This document shows positions 7,510 through 16,388 of a DNA stretch of 24,109 bases, one piece after another. The translations under genes and the position numbers were made by a program. The stretch is from Leclercia sp. UBA7405 (lineage in GTDB: Bacteria > Pseudomonadota > Gammaproteobacteria > Enterobacterales > Enterobacteriaceae), in contig DKMV01000172.1 of NCBI GenBank assembly GCA_002469605.1, positions 416-24,524 on the forward strand. Direction: 5' to 3'. The notes beneath the pieces were generated by a model that had not been told where the DNA came from, made no database searches, and worked only from the letters and a program-made list of their open reading frames with translations. Numbering within the stretch: the first letter of the stretch is position 1; each line of letters opens with the position of its first letter.

Positions 7510-8667
7510 ATGCAACTTCAGACTACCGGCGCCGTGCACCGTCTCGCCACACGGATCGTCTTTTTTATTGCCGGCTATGTTACCGCCACCTGGGCGGTGA
7601 TCGTACCCTATGCCAAGGCTAATACCGGTGTTAACGAGGCGACCCTCGGCTCGCTGCTGCTCTGCCTCGGAATGGGAGCGCTGGTGGCGATGCCGCTCAC
7701 CGGGGTACTGACCAGCCGCTTCGGCTGCCGGAAGGTGATTATGGTGGCGCTGGCGATCGTGATGCTCACCACTCCCCTGCTTGCTATCATCCCGGATCCG
7801 CGTCTGCTGGCGCTCGCCCTGCTGCTGTTCGGCGTGGGGGTGGGAGTGACCGACTGCGCCATGAATATCCAGGCGATTATCGTTGAGCGCGACGCGCCTG
7901 CGCCGGTGATGTCCGGCTTTCACGGCATGTACAGCGTGGGCGGCATTGCCGGGGCCGGGGCGATGACCCTGCTGCTTACCCTCGGCGTCAGCGCCTTTAC
8001 CGCCTGCCTGATTATTATTCTGAGCGTGATAGTGATGCTGACCGTCAGCCTGAAAGGGCTGCTGCCCTGGGCGAACCCGGCCAGCGGCCCGGCGTTTGCC
8101 ATACCGCGCGGCATCGTGTTGCTGATCGGCGCCATCTGCTTTGCGGTGTTCCTCGCCGAAGGCACGGTGCTGGACTGGAGCGCGGTCTATCTTACCGAAG
8201 TGCGTAACGTGCCGGAGTCCTCCGGCGGGCTGGGCTTTACCTGCTTTGCCGTGGCCATGACCCTGCTGCGCTTAACCGGCGATAAGCTTATCGCCCGCAT
8301 CGGTGCCCTGCGCGCGGTGGTGGGCGGAGCCCTGGTCGCCGCCACCGGCTTTGCGCTGGTAACCTTCGTTCCGGTGTGGCAGCTGGCGCTGCTGGGCTAC
8401 GTGCTGATTGGCGCCGGCTGCGCCAATATCGTGCCGGTGATGTTCTCGGCGGTAGGCCGCCAGACCCATATGCCGCAGTCGGTGGCGGTGCCGGCTATTA
8501 CCACCCTGGGGTATCTCGGCGTGCTGGCCGGCCCGGCGGTGATTGGCTTTGTTGCCCACGCCACCTCCTTAACCCAGGCCTTTATGATCGTGATGGTGCT
8601 GATGCTGGTCGTAGCGGGCCTGTCGGTAACGGTCACTTCAGGCCAGCAAGCTCAACGTGAGGGATAA
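7510..8667 (+). CDS. MFS transporter, YbjJ-like
   Basis: A 385-residue inner-membrane carrier with about 12 hydrophobic segments. The first is near residues 14-34 (VFFIAGYVTATWAVIVPYA), and the loop between helices 2 and 3 holds GVLTSRFGCRKV, the MFS motif-A position. The order FHGMYSVGGIAGAG in helix 5 recalls the YbjJ/FucP-like branch, but the substrate is unknown. Because the divergent gene is a DeoR-family sensor, a sugar or sugar-derived compound is the natural guess. AGGA lies 7 nt before the ATG, inside the upstream short ORF. The VOC gene starts one base after its stop, so the two are co-transcribed. Confidence 0.88.
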   Translation: MQLQTTGAVHRLATRIVFFIAGYVTATWAVIVPYAKANTGVNEATLGSLLLCLGMGALVAMPLTGVLTSRFGCRKVIMVALAIVMLTTPLLAIIPDPRLLALALLLFGVGVGVTDCAMNIQAIIVERDAPAPVMSGFHGMYSVGGIAGAGAMTLLLTLGVSAFTACLIIILSVIVMLTVSLKGLLPWANPASGPAFAIPRGIVLLIGAICFAVFLAEGTVLDWSAVYLTEVRNVPESSGGLGFTCFAVAMTLLRLTGDKLIARIGALRAVVGGALVAATGFALVTFVPVWQLALLGYVLIGAGCANIVPVMFSAVGRQTHMPQSVAVPAITTLGYLGVLAGPAVIGFVAHATSLTQAFMIVMVLMLVVAGLSVTVTSGQQAQREG

Positions 8668-8668
8668 T

Positions 8669-9055
8669 ATGCATATTGCCCATGTCGCACTCTGGACCCG
8701 CAACCTCGACGCTCAGGTCCACTTCTGGCAGACGACGTTCGGCGCCCGCTGCAACGACCGCTACCACAGCAAAAACCGTCCGGGCTTTGCCTCGCACTTT
8801 CTCACCCTTGATGGCGGCCCGACCATCGAGCTGATGACGGTGCCGGATCTGCCCGACGCCCCCGCCCACCCGGAGTTCATCGGCTGGGCGCATATCGCCC
8901 TGAACGTCGGCAGTAAAGCCGACGTGGATCGGATGGCGGAGCAGGCGCGCGCTACCGGCACGCTGTTAAGCCCCCCGCGCCTGACCGGCGACGGCTATTA
9001 TGAAGCGGTGATCGCGGATCCGGACGGCAACAGAATCGAGCTGGTGGGGGAGTAA
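8669..9055 (+). CDS. VOC/glyoxalase-family protein
   Basis: A 128-residue single VOC module, cytoplasmic. Candidate metal ligands are His5 (MHIAHVALW), a glutamate in GPTIELM, the histidine in GWAHIALNV and the final glutamate in DPDGNRIELVGE, the usual H-E-H-E set of glyoxalase I and dioxygenase relatives. The reaction cannot be told from sequence. The start at 8669 is chosen because GAGGG lies 5 nt upstream; an in-frame GTG four codons earlier overlaps the MFS gene. Lying 1 bp after the transporter gene, it likely acts on what that transporter carries. Its stop lies inside a strong terminator. Confidence 0.87.
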   Translation: MHIAHVALWTRNLDAQVHFWQTTFGARCNDRYHSKNRPGFASHFLTLDGGPTIELMTVPDLPDAPAHPEFIGWAHIALNVGSKADVDRMAEQARATGTLLSPPRLTGDGYYEAVIADPDGNRIELVGE

Positions 9056-9070
9056 TCCCCCATTTTTTTT
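9045..9070 (+). terminator. Strong intrinsic terminator of the MFS-VOC unit
   Basis: TGGGGGA, loop GTAA, TCCCCCA, then eight T residues: a textbook Rho-independent terminator. The loop contains part of the VOC stop codon, so the hairpin begins inside the coding sequence. Confidence 0.92.
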
Positions 9071-9105
9071 CCCGCCAAATCTCACTCCCCCCGACATTCA
9101 TATGG

Positions 9106-9200
9106 TTATCATATTGTTAAATGATAATAAGAATTAATGTGTTAAAATTATCAGGTTCATAAAACTGCCACCTGACCTGCTTGAATAAAGGGGCGGTTTT
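9106..9200 (+). promoter_or_regulatory. Promoter region and structured leader of the FixJ-like regulator
   Basis: TTATCAT (9106-9112) and ATGATAA (9121-9127) form an inverted repeat around an 8-bp spacer, a possible operator. A possible sigma-70 promoter is ATGATA (9121-9126), 16 bp, TAAAAT (9143-9148). Further down AAAACTGCC (9161-9169) can pair with GGCGGTTTT (9192-9200) with one G-U, a leader hairpin. The start codon follows at 9254, so the untranslated leader would be about 100 nt. All assignments are tentative. Confidence 0.35.
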
Positions 9201-9253
9201 CACGCTGTGCGAAATCCTCTCATCTTTATCAGGCTGAAACATTGGGGCTTTTA

Positions 9254-9871
9254 ATGGAACACATTGTCTACGTCGTTGATGATGATCACGCTGTCAGGCG
9301 GTCCGTTGTTGGGCTGCTGGAATCCGCCGGGCTCAACGCCCTCGACTTCTCCTCGGCAGAATCTTTTCTGCAACACACCTTTGCCGATCTCCCCTCCTGC
9401 ATCATCCTCGATATGCAGATGCCCGCCATTAGCGGGTTTGAAGTGGCGGATGCGCTGCGGGCCAGTGGGCGCGAGATCCCGATTATCTACCTTACCGGAC
9501 ACGGCACTATTCCGATGACGGTAAAAGCGATGAAGGGCGGCGCCTACGAGTTTCTCACCAAGCCGGTGGCCTCGAACGACCTGTTGAACTCGGTCGATCA
9601 GGCGCTGAAGCTGGCCCAGGATAATACCCTGCAACGCCAGGAGCAGTACTCCCTGAAGCAGCGCCACCTGTCCCTGACCCCGCGCGAGCAGGAGGTGTTG
9701 CAGCTGGCGATTAGCGGGCTGCTGAACAAGCAGATCGCCGCCGAGCTGGGGGTGAGCGAAATCACGGTGAAGGTGCACCGCCGACGGGTGATGGAGAAGA
9801 TGCAGGCCCGCTCGCTGGCGGATCTGGTCAGGGCCGCCGAGCGCCTGACCAGAAACCAGCCGTCAGAGTAG
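9254..9871 (+). CDS. FixJ/NarL-type response regulator
   Basis: A 205-residue transcription regulator. The receiver (1-120) has acidic Asp10/Asp11, phospho-acceptor Asp53 (ILDMQMP), Thr81 (YLTGHG) and Lys103 (FLTKPV). The LuxR-type helix-turn-helix at about 141-198 (LTPREQEVLQLAISG, NKQIAAELGVSEITVKVHR) binds DNA. The arrangement and the GHGTIPMTVKAMKGGAYEF segment are those of FixJ-like partners of PAS-containing histidine kinases. Its last 9 bp overlap, tail to tail, the 3' end of the giant kinase gene, making that kinase the likely donor. Start is ATG 9254, with only GGGG upstream; an in-frame TTG at 9242 is less likely. Targets are unknown; the 17.2-kb iteron region is a candidate. Confidence 0.92.
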   Translation: MEHIVYVVDDDHAVRRSVVGLLESAGLNALDFSSAESFLQHTFADLPSCIILDMQMPAISGFEVADALRASGREIPIIYLTGHGTIPMTVKAMKGGAYEFLTKPVASNDLLNSVDQALKLAQDNTLQRQEQYSLKQRHLSLTPREQEVLQLAISGLLNKQIAAELGVSEITVKVHRRRVMEKMQARSLADLVRAAERLTRNQPSE

Positions 9872-12800
9872 CCCTTCGCCGCTCGCCAGCGGCAGGGTAA
9901 AGGCAAAGAGAGTGCCGTGCGGCTCGCGGTTGCGCGCAGTCAGCTTGCCCCGGTGGCGCTCGATAATGCTGTAGCTGATGGTCAGCCCCATCCCCATTCC
10001 CTGTGCCTTGGTCGACCAGAACGAGTCAAAAATGCGCTCGATCAGCGCCGGTTCGATGCCGGTGCCGTTGTCGGCAATCTCACATTTCACCAGCCCGCTC
10101 TCCGGGTTAGAGGTGGAGATCGTCAGGGTGCCGGACCGGGATTTGACCTCCGCCATCGCCTCCACGGCGTTCATCACCAGGTTCAGCAATACCTGCTGGA
10201 TCTGCACGCTGTCGGCCACGATAAAGCTATCCTCCGCTGCCAGATCGTAGTGGACGCTGATGCGCCGCTGCTCCAGCTCGCTGCGCGACAGGGTGATGAT
10301 ATGGCGCACCAGATAGTGCAGATCGATGCGGGCAAAGGCGGGATCCTGCCTGCGGGTCAGGGATTGCAGGCTGCGAATGATCTCCCCCGCCCGCTCCCCT
10401 TCGGAGACAATCTCCTCCAGCCCGAGGCGCACCTTGTCCAGCCGGGCCGGATCGCGGTTCAGCCAGCGCAGGCTCGCCCCGGCGTTCGAGACGATGGACA
10501 TCAGCGGCTGGTTGATCTCGTGGGCAATGGACGAGGTTAACTGCCCGACGGTGGTCGCCCGGGAGACGCGGGCCAGCTCTGCCTGCGCCACCCGCATAGC
10601 GTCTTCCGCCGTGCGCTGGGTGGTAATGTCGGTGATGATGCCGTAATACTCGTTCACCTCGCTGCCCACCCCCACCGGATCGCCAATACCGAGGATAATG
10701 CGCACGGCACCGTCGGCGCGGATAATGCGGAACTCGGCGCGCATGGTCAGGCCGTCGCGCACGCTCTCGGTAACCAGGGTGCTGATGCGCGGATAGTCAT
10801 CCTGATGCACAAAGGTGAGAAACTCCGCCATTGAGATCATCTTCTGCTTCTCCGGCAGGCCCAGAATGCGGGCGTACTCCTCGGACATAAACATCAGATC
10901 CTGCTGCAACTCCCAGCGCCAGCTGCCGGTGTGGCTGATCTGCTCCCCCAGCATCAGCGAGGTCTGGCTGGCCCGCAGCTCTTTCTCTACCCGGCGGCGC
11001 TGGACGTTCTCCTCCAGCAGCTCGGCGTAGAGCCGCGCCGTCTCCAGCGAGATGGCCGCGTGCGCCCCCAGCAGGCTCACCACCCTGGAGTGCTCAACGG
11101 TAAAGACCTCCGGCATCAGGCGGTTCTCCAGATAGAGCACCCCCACCAGCCGCGCCTGCTTGAACATCGGCACGCACATTACCGCCGCGCCTGAGGTCAC
11201 CAGATAGGGATCCTGGCTGAAGGGGTGAAACTCTTCCGGCCTGCCGGTGTGGATCTCCTGCCCGGTGCGGATCACCGCCGCCAGGACGGAGAGCGGCAGA
11301 TCGGTGGCGGTGGGCACATCCTTCATGATCCGCACCCGCACCCCGTCGGCGGTGGTGCTGGCGCTGGCTTCGATCTCCGGCATGTTGTTCTCCCCGACGC
11401 GGATCAAAAAGCCGCGCTGCGCCCCGGCCCGCTCCAGCAGGATGGTCATCAGGGTTTCGATCAGCCGCTCGAGGTTGATCTCCTCCGACAGGGCCCGGGA
11501 GGCCTTGATCACGCTTTGCAGATCGCGGATCTCTTCGTTGCGGGCAAAAGCTACCGTATCCCAGGCGTTGCTGTTGCCGGGGGAGAGAATAAAGGGAAAC
11601 TCCTGCTCCAGCTGGCGCACCTTGGACTGGGCCCCGGCCCGTCCCCAGGCGGTTAACGACCCGCGGAAGTGGGCGTCCGCCGCGGTGGGGTAGCCGCAGG
11701 CGTGGGCGAACCGTCCGGCCAGCTCGTGGGCCAGCGCGTTGCAGGGGTTAAAGCCCGCCTCGCGCGACAGGCGCACCGCCTTCTCGTACTGCTCCAGTGC
11801 GATGCTGTTCATGCCGTCCAGCCGCACGATCTCGGCGTAGATCAGCGCCTCTTTGTCGGCAAAGGTGCCGGGGTTGAGCCGCGCCCAGAGGGCGATTTTG
11901 TCGTAATGGAAGTGGATCTCGCGGCGCAGATCGGCGGAGAAGCGCTCCGGCGTCAGCTGCTGAGACAGGGCCAGCGCGCTGTAAAAATGGTAATCCAGCA
12001 GGTGGATATGGCCGGGGGCGGACCAGGCAAACTGCCCGGCCTGCTCGAGGTTTTCGGCAGCCTCGGCATATTCGCCGCAGGCGAAGTGCGCCATGCCGCG
12101 ATAGAGCCAGAACCAGAACAGCATGGTGGAGGTCTGCTCCGTGGTCTGCTCCTGGGCAGGCAGCAGCGATTGCGGCAGCACCTCGCTGGCGCTCCAGCGG
12201 CCGCTTGCCGGGGTGCGCAGGTGCTCCACGTAGCGGCGCTGGATCAGCAGAATGGTCTCCACATCCTGGAAACGGGTTTTGCGCACAAAGGCCAGCCCGC
12301 GCCTGATGCTGGTGAGCACGCCGTCGAGATGGTCGCCCCGGGTCAGGAAGTTGATCACCTGATGGCAGGCGGCAAAGCAGGCTACCGTCATGTCGCCGTG
12401 GGTAACGGCAGAGGTAAAGCAGGCCTTGGCGCACTCGATGCTCCAGGCGATCGGCTGGGTCCATACGCTGAGCTGATCCAGCGCCAGCAGGGTTTTGGCC
12501 TCAAAGGCGGTGTAGCCGTGGCGGTTGACCAGATCCCGCGCCAGGGTGCCGTACTCAAACCCGAGGCGATACTCGGCGTAGCGGTGGCCGATTAATACCC
12601 CAAACCAGGCCATGGCAGTAGTAGAGGCGCCGGTAATGCCGTGATCCAGCGTGAGGTGCATCATCCGGCACAGCAGGATGAAGTGCAGGCGCGAACTGGT
12701 AAAGCTGGCAAACAGGCTGGCGCTATTCAGCAGGTTCATCACCGCTTCGGTTTCAGCGTCGTTCATCAGCGGCAGCCCGCCAAAGTGGCGCCGGGGCTCG

Positions 12801-15451
12801 CCCTCCACCCGCTGGCAGAGGCTCTCCCAGGCCGCGTCGCACTCGGCGGCCTCCGGATGGCGGCTGACGTGAATGCCAAACACCGCCAGCCAGCAGAGCG
12901 CCGCCTCTAAGGCCAGCCGGTTGTCGGACTGGCGCATATAGACTTCCGCCAGCAGGTTCGCCGCCAGCGCTTTTTCCGCCAGCCCGCCGGGGGAGCCGAG
13001 AATGCGATCGCACAGGCGGCGGGTGGTTTCGAGATTGCCCAGGGCGAACTCGCACCCGGCCTCCTCGATATCCAGCACAAAATCGCTGGCCCCCTCTGAC
13101 GGCGCGCCGGCGTTGCCCAGCGCGCGGGCGGTCTGGACATAGCTCAGGGCCGACAGATAATCCCCCGAGCGCTTGGCCCGGCGGGCGGCCAGCAGGCTCA
13201 GCTCGCGGAACATCTGGCGCTGGGGGGCGGGCTGAATGTAGTCGAGCGCGGCGGTAACATGATGTACGGCGCGGAACAGCACCTCGTTGCCCGCCGCCTG
13301 GCGGGCCGACTCCGCCAGCAGGCTGGCGGTGGTGAGGTGCAGACGGCTCTTCTCGGCGTTATCCAGCAGGGCGAAGGCCGCCTCCTGCACCCGGTCGTGG
13401 GTAAAGGCGTAGCCGTCGGCGCTGAGTACGATCAGCTGCGCCGTTACCGCCGCGTGCAGGGCGTAGCGAATCTCGGCCACCGACAGGCTCACTACCCGGC
13501 AGACCATCTCCAGCTCGCCGCTGCCGCCCAGACAGGCGATGCTGCCGAGCAGGTGGCGGGTCTCATCGGGCATCTCCTCCAGCTGTCGCAGCACCAGGGT
13601 GACGACGTTTTCGGTGTAGTGCCGGGCGCGGATGGCCGCCAGATCGCAGTGCCACTTATCCTGATATTTATTGTGTACCACCAGCCCGTCGTCAACGATG
13701 CGGCGGAAAAACTCATGAACAAACAGCGGGTTGCCGCCGGTTTTCTCGTGGATCAGCGCCGCCAGATCCGCAGTGCTGGCAGAGCGGGTGTGGAAGATGT
13801 TTGCCAGCCAGCGCGATACCGCCTTCACCGACAGCGGCTCCGGGCGCAGCACGGTGGTGTTGCGCGAGGCTGCCTGCAGGCCCGCCAGCTGCTGGTGCAG
13901 AGCGTTGTCCGGCAGGGAGCTGGCGTCCCGGTGCGCCACCACCATCAGCAGCGGCACGCTGCCAGCATGGGTAAGCAGGTTTTCCAGAATGTGCAGGCTG
14001 GCGGGATCTATCCAGTGGACATCGTCCAGCAGCAGCACCAGTGGGCTGCCCTTGCTGGCGAAGGTTTTCACCAGCGCCAGCACCATCTGGCTAAAGCGCG
14101 CCCGGGCATCGATGGAGAAAGTATCGCTGGAGAAGCGCGGCTTGCTCTCCAGCAGCAGGCGCAGCTCCGGCACCAGGCTGACGGCCAGCTCATCAAAGCC
14201 CTCCAGCTCCCGGGAGAGGCGCAGCTTCCACTGGGCCACCTCCTCCGCGGTGAGCCCCAGCAGATGCAGCACCAGGGTGCGCAGGGCCGAAGTCAGCGCC
14301 GCGTAAGGCAGCGTGGGGGAGAACTGATCGACCTTGCCCACCGCCAGCAGCGCGCTGCGGCTTTGCAGCGCTTTTAAGCCCGAGGCGATAAGCGAGGATT
14401 TGCCGATCCCCGACGGGCCGCTGATCACCACCAGCCCGGCCTGGCTATCCCGGCTCACCCGCTCGAAGGCGGCAAGCAGTTCTGCCGTCTGCGGATGGGC
14501 GCTATAGAGCGTATCGGTAAGGGGGAACGCCGGGGCGCGATCCTGCAGGCCGGGAGTAAAGGCGGGGATATCCCCGTCGTCGCTCAGGGTCGCCTGGCAG
14601 CGGCGCAGATCGGCAATCAGCCCGTCGACGGTCTGGTAGCGGTGTTCCGGTTTCTTCGCCAGCAGCTTCAGCACCATTGCCGAGAGCATAGCGGGCACGC
14701 CGGGGAACACCGCGTCGGGGGAGCGTGGCTCCGAGGCGATGTGGTAGTGCGCCCACTTGCCCTGATCCTCACCGCCGAGCTCAAACGGCAGGCTGCCGGT
14801 GAGCAGTTCGTAGAAGACCACCCCGAGGCTATAGAGATCGCTGCGGTTATCCACCGCGCGATGGGTGCGGGTGGTGTGCTCCGGCGACATATAGGCCGGC
14901 GTGCCGCCAATCGGCGCCAGCCGCGTCTGCTGGAGATCTTCTGGCGTGCCGGACGAGAGGCCAAAGCCCCCCAGCCGACAGCTGTTGTCATCGTGAATAA
15001 AAATATTGCCGGGCTTGATATCCCCGTGCACCAGGTTGCGGACGTGCATCTGGCGCAGCGGCAGACAGATGCGGATCGCCATCTCCAGAAAGCTGGTGAT
15101 ACAGGCCAGCGGCGCGCCAACGATACGGGTGAGCAGCACAAAGGAAAAGGGGGCATAGACCAGCGCAAAGCGCCCGTGGTACTGGGTGATGGCCACCGGA
15201 CGGATGGCCCAGTCGTCCCCCAGATACTCCCGCAGGGCAAACTCGTTTTGCAGCAGGCGCGTGGCGCTGGCCTCTTCTTCATCGCTGACGGCGGTGGCGA
15301 TGATAAAGGAGCCGCCGGAGGAGGGAAGCCGGGCGTTCAGCCAGCAGAGGCTCCCCTCCTGCCCCAGCGGGGTAAAAATGACATCTTCTTTAAGCACAAA
15401 AGCCTGCCCATCGGATAAATGTCCGGGGGCAGGCAGCGATGTAGTGTTCAT
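9863..15451 (-). CDS. Giant multidomain sensor: kinase-like, AAA/TPR, GAF, PAS, histidine kinase
   Basis: An 1862-residue cytoplasmic signalling protein of the group usually named trifunctional serine/threonine kinase/ATP-binding/sensor histidine kinase. Order: protein-kinase-like domain (about 20-285; HGDIKPGN at 142-149, GTPAYMSPE at 183-191); AAA/STAND ATPase (Walker A GPSGIGKSS at 345-353, Walker B LVLLLDDVHW at 471-480); a long helical TPR-like stretch (about 620-1300); GAF (about 1327-1472); PAS (about 1505-1612); HisKA and HATPase_c with His1644 (IAHEINQP), N-box Asn1761, DNGTGI (from 1794) and GMGMGL (1818-1823). The kinase-like domain lacks the beta-3 lysine and has GFG where active kinases have DFG, so it may bind rather than phosphorylate; His1644 should be active. 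AGGA lies 7 nt before the ATG. It follows the receiver gene by 58 bp. The signal is unknown. Confidence 0.93.
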   Translation of the reverse strand: MNTTSLPAPGHLSDGQAFVLKEDVIFTPLGQEGSLCWLNARLPSSGGSFIIATAVSDEEEASATRLLQNEFALREYLGDDWAIRPVAITQYHGRFALVYAPFSFVLLTRIVGAPLACITSFLEMAIRICLPLRQMHVRNLVHGDIKPGNIFIHDDNSCRLGGFGLSSGTPEDLQQTRLAPIGGTPAYMSPEHTTRTHRAVDNRSDLYSLGVVFYELLTGSLPFELGGEDQGKWAHYHIASEPRSPDAVFPGVPAMLSAMVLKLLAKKPEHRYQTVDGLIADLRRCQATLSDDGDIPAFTPGLQDRAPAFPLTDTLYSAHPQTAELLAAFERVSRDSQAGLVVISGPSGIGKSSLIASGLKALQSRSALLAVGKVDQFSPTLPYAALTSALRTLVLHLLGLTAEEVAQWKLRLSRELEGFDELAVSLVPELRLLLESKPRFSSDTFSIDARARFSQMVLALVKTFASKGSPLVLLLDDVHWIDPASLHILENLLTHAGSVPLLMVVAHRDASSLPDNALHQQLAGLQAASRNTTVLRPEPLSVKAVSRWLANIFHTRSASTADLAALIHEKTGGNPLFVHEFFRRIVDDGLVVHNKYQDKWHCDLAAIRARHYTENVVTLVLRQLEEMPDETRHLLGSIACLGGSGELEMVCRVVSLSVAEIRYALHAAVTAQLIVLSADGYAFTHDRVQEAAFALLDNAEKSRLHLTTASLLAESARQAAGNEVLFRAVHHVTAALDYIQPAPQRQMFRELSLLAARRAKRSGDYLSALSYVQTARALGNAGAPSEGASDFVLDIEEAGCEFALGNLETTRRLCDRILGSPGGLAEKALAANLLAEVYMRQSDNRLALEAALCWLAVFGIHVSRHPEAAECDAAWESLCQRVEGEPRRHFGGLPLMNDAETEAVMNLLNSASLFASFTSSRLHFILLCRMMHLTLDHGITGASTTAMAWFGVLIGHRYAEYRLGFEYGTLARDLVNRHGYTAFEAKTLLALDQLSVWTQPIAWSIECAKACFTSAVTHGDMTVACFAACHQVINFLTRGDHLDGVLTSIRRGLAFVRKTRFQDVETILLIQRRYVEHLRTPASGRWSASEVLPQSLLPAQEQTTEQTSTMLFWFWLYRGMAHFACGEYAEAAENLEQAGQFAWSAPGHIHLLDYHFYSALALSQQLTPERFSADLRREIHFHYDKIALWARLNPGTFADKEALIYAEIVRLDGMNSIALEQYEKAVRLSREAGFNPCNALAHELAGRFAHACGYPTAADAHFRGSLTAWGRAGAQSKVRQLEQEFPFILSPGNSNAWDTVAFARNEEIRDLQSVIKASRALSEEINLERLIETLMTILLERAGAQRGFLIRVGENNMPEIEASASTTADGVRVRIMKDVPTATDLPLSVLAAVIRTGQEIHTGRPEEFHPFSQDPYLVTSGAAVMCVPMFKQARLVGVLYLENRLMPEVFTVEHSRVVSLLGAHAAISLETARLYAELLEENVQRRRVEKELRASQTSLMLGEQISHTGSWRWELQQDLMFMSEEYARILGLPEKQKMISMAEFLTFVHQDDYPRISTLVTESVRDGLTMRAEFRIIRADGAVRIILGIGDPVGVGSEVNEYYGIITDITTQRTAEDAMRVAQAELARVSRATTVGQLTSSIAHEINQPLMSIVSNAGASLRWLNRDPARLDKVRLGLEEIVSEGERAGEIIRSLQSLTRRQDPAFARIDLHYLVRHIITLSRSELEQRRISVHYDLAAEDSFIVADSVQIQQVLLNLVMNAVEAMAEVKSRSGTLTISTSNPESGLVKCEIADNGTGIEPALIERIFDSFWSTKAQGMGMGLTISYSIIERHRGKLTARNREPHGTLFAFTLPLASGEGLL

Positions 15452-15509
15452 CCACGTTCCTTATTCTTTTTCATTAATGGTTCCCGTGGGTGGGCGTGTG
15501 CAGGTGTTG

Positions 15510-15878
15510 TCAGGGGGCGAGCGCGCGCTGAATGTGCGCCAGCAGTACCTCGACATTAATGGGCTTGCGCAAAAAAGCAACGGCGCCCTGCCCAATAGCG
15601 TAGCGTTGCAGGTTGTCATCCGCATGACCGGAGATAAAAATAACGGGGGGGCACGGGGAGGCGATCAGATGGAGTTTGTCGAGCATCTCAATGCCGGTCA
15701 TCCCGCGCAGGCGAACGTCGGCCACGATCAGCGCCACCTCGCCCAGAATGGTCGGGTGGCTCAGAAAAACTTCTGCCGAGTCGAAGGCTTCGGTTACATA
15801 CCCCTCCGACTGCAGCAGATTGCATAACCCGCTGCGGACCGACCGTTCATCATCAATGATGGCTATGCGCTGCGGCAT
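15510..15878 (-). CDS. Stand-alone receiver-domain response regulator
   Basis: A 122-residue CheY-like protein with no output domain: acidic pair Asp9/Asp10 (IAIIDDE), phospho-acceptor Asp54 (IVADVRLRG), Ser83 (FISGHAD) and Lys105 (FLRKPIN). It probably acts as a phosphate shuttle or sink for the adjacent histidine kinase, competing with or relaying to the FixJ-like regulator. I use the ATG at 15878 because GAGG lies 9 nt upstream; an in-frame TTG five codons earlier is possible. It lies between the XapX pair and the kinase gene on one strand with short gaps, consistent with one operon. Confidence 0.88.
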   Translation of the reverse strand: MPQRIAIIDDERSVRSGLCNLLQSEGYVTEAFDSAEVFLSHPTILGEVALIVADVRLRGMTGIEMLDKLHLIASPCPPVIFISGHADDNLQRYAIGQGAVAFLRKPINVEVLLAHIQRALAP

Positions 15879-15904
15879 GCTCGCGTTCCTCAAACTGAAG
15901 GTAA

Positions 15905-16162
15905 TTAAACCTCGCTGCCGTCGCCGGGACGGGGTGGAGGCGTAGTGCCGCTGATTTTAGGCACGCATTCGTGACGAAACCACCTAAGCGTTAGCTGGCG
16001 GCTGAACAGACGGCGGCCGATGGGGATCAGCTGTTCGCCCACCAGCATGCCGAACAGCCCCAGCAGCGCGACGACCGGGGGCGCGGGGGAGTGTACATCA
16101 ATGGCGGCATAAATCACCCCCGCCAGTACGCCGCAAAGCAGCGAAACAACCCAGGCTTTCAT
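15905..16162 (-). CDS. XapX-domain small membrane protein (second copy)
   Basis: An 85-residue protein with two hydrophobic segments (about 4-21 and 29-46) joined by HSPAPPVVALLGLFGMLVGEQ, the XapX (DUF1427) signature. The remaining tail is charged and contains HECVPKISG, absent from the first copy. Function is unknown in the family. Its ATG overlaps the stop of the upstream XapX gene by 4 bp (ATGA), so translation is coupled. Lying between a hydrolase and signalling genes, it may be a membrane accessory of the locus, but nothing shows this directly. Confidence 0.82.
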   Translation of the reverse strand: MKAWVVSLLCGVLAGVIYAAIDVHSPAPPVVALLGLFGMLVGEQLIPIGRRLFSRQLTLRWFRHECVPKISGTTPPPRPGDGSEV

Positions 16163-16368
16163 GATGTGGCTCCCGTGGTGCGGGTGACGGGCGCGTGTTG
16201 CGCGACGTCATCGGCGTGAAGAAAATGGCGGGTGGCCTGTTCACCGGCCAGCATGCCCAGCAGGCCAATCAGCGCAATCGCGGGCGGCGCCGGGGAACGC
16301 ACTTTCAGCAGCGCGTAAAGCAGGCCGATAAGCACGCCTGCCGCGAGGGAAATTAACCCAGTACTCAT
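16159..16368 (-). CDS. XapX-domain small membrane protein (first copy)
   Basis: A 69-residue protein, two membrane segments around RSPAPPAIALIGLLGMLAGEQ-type core, clearly paralogous to the overlapping downstream gene. The polar tail differs between copies. GGAG lies 6-7 nt before the ATG. A strong hairpin sits in the short gap after the isochorismatase-like gene, so expression may drop at this point. Function unknown. Confidence 0.82.
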   Translation of the reverse strand: MSTGLISLAAGVLIGLLYALLKVRSPAPPAIALIGLLGMLAGEQATRHFLHADDVAQHAPVTRTTGATS

Positions 16369-16388
16369 GGTGGACTCCAGAGAGGCCT

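Noticed and set aside
11669..12595. 308-codon plus-strand frame, and similar long frames at 13259-14377 and 14495-15418
   Set aside because: All lie opposite the giant kinase gene and are shadows produced by its high-GC codon use.
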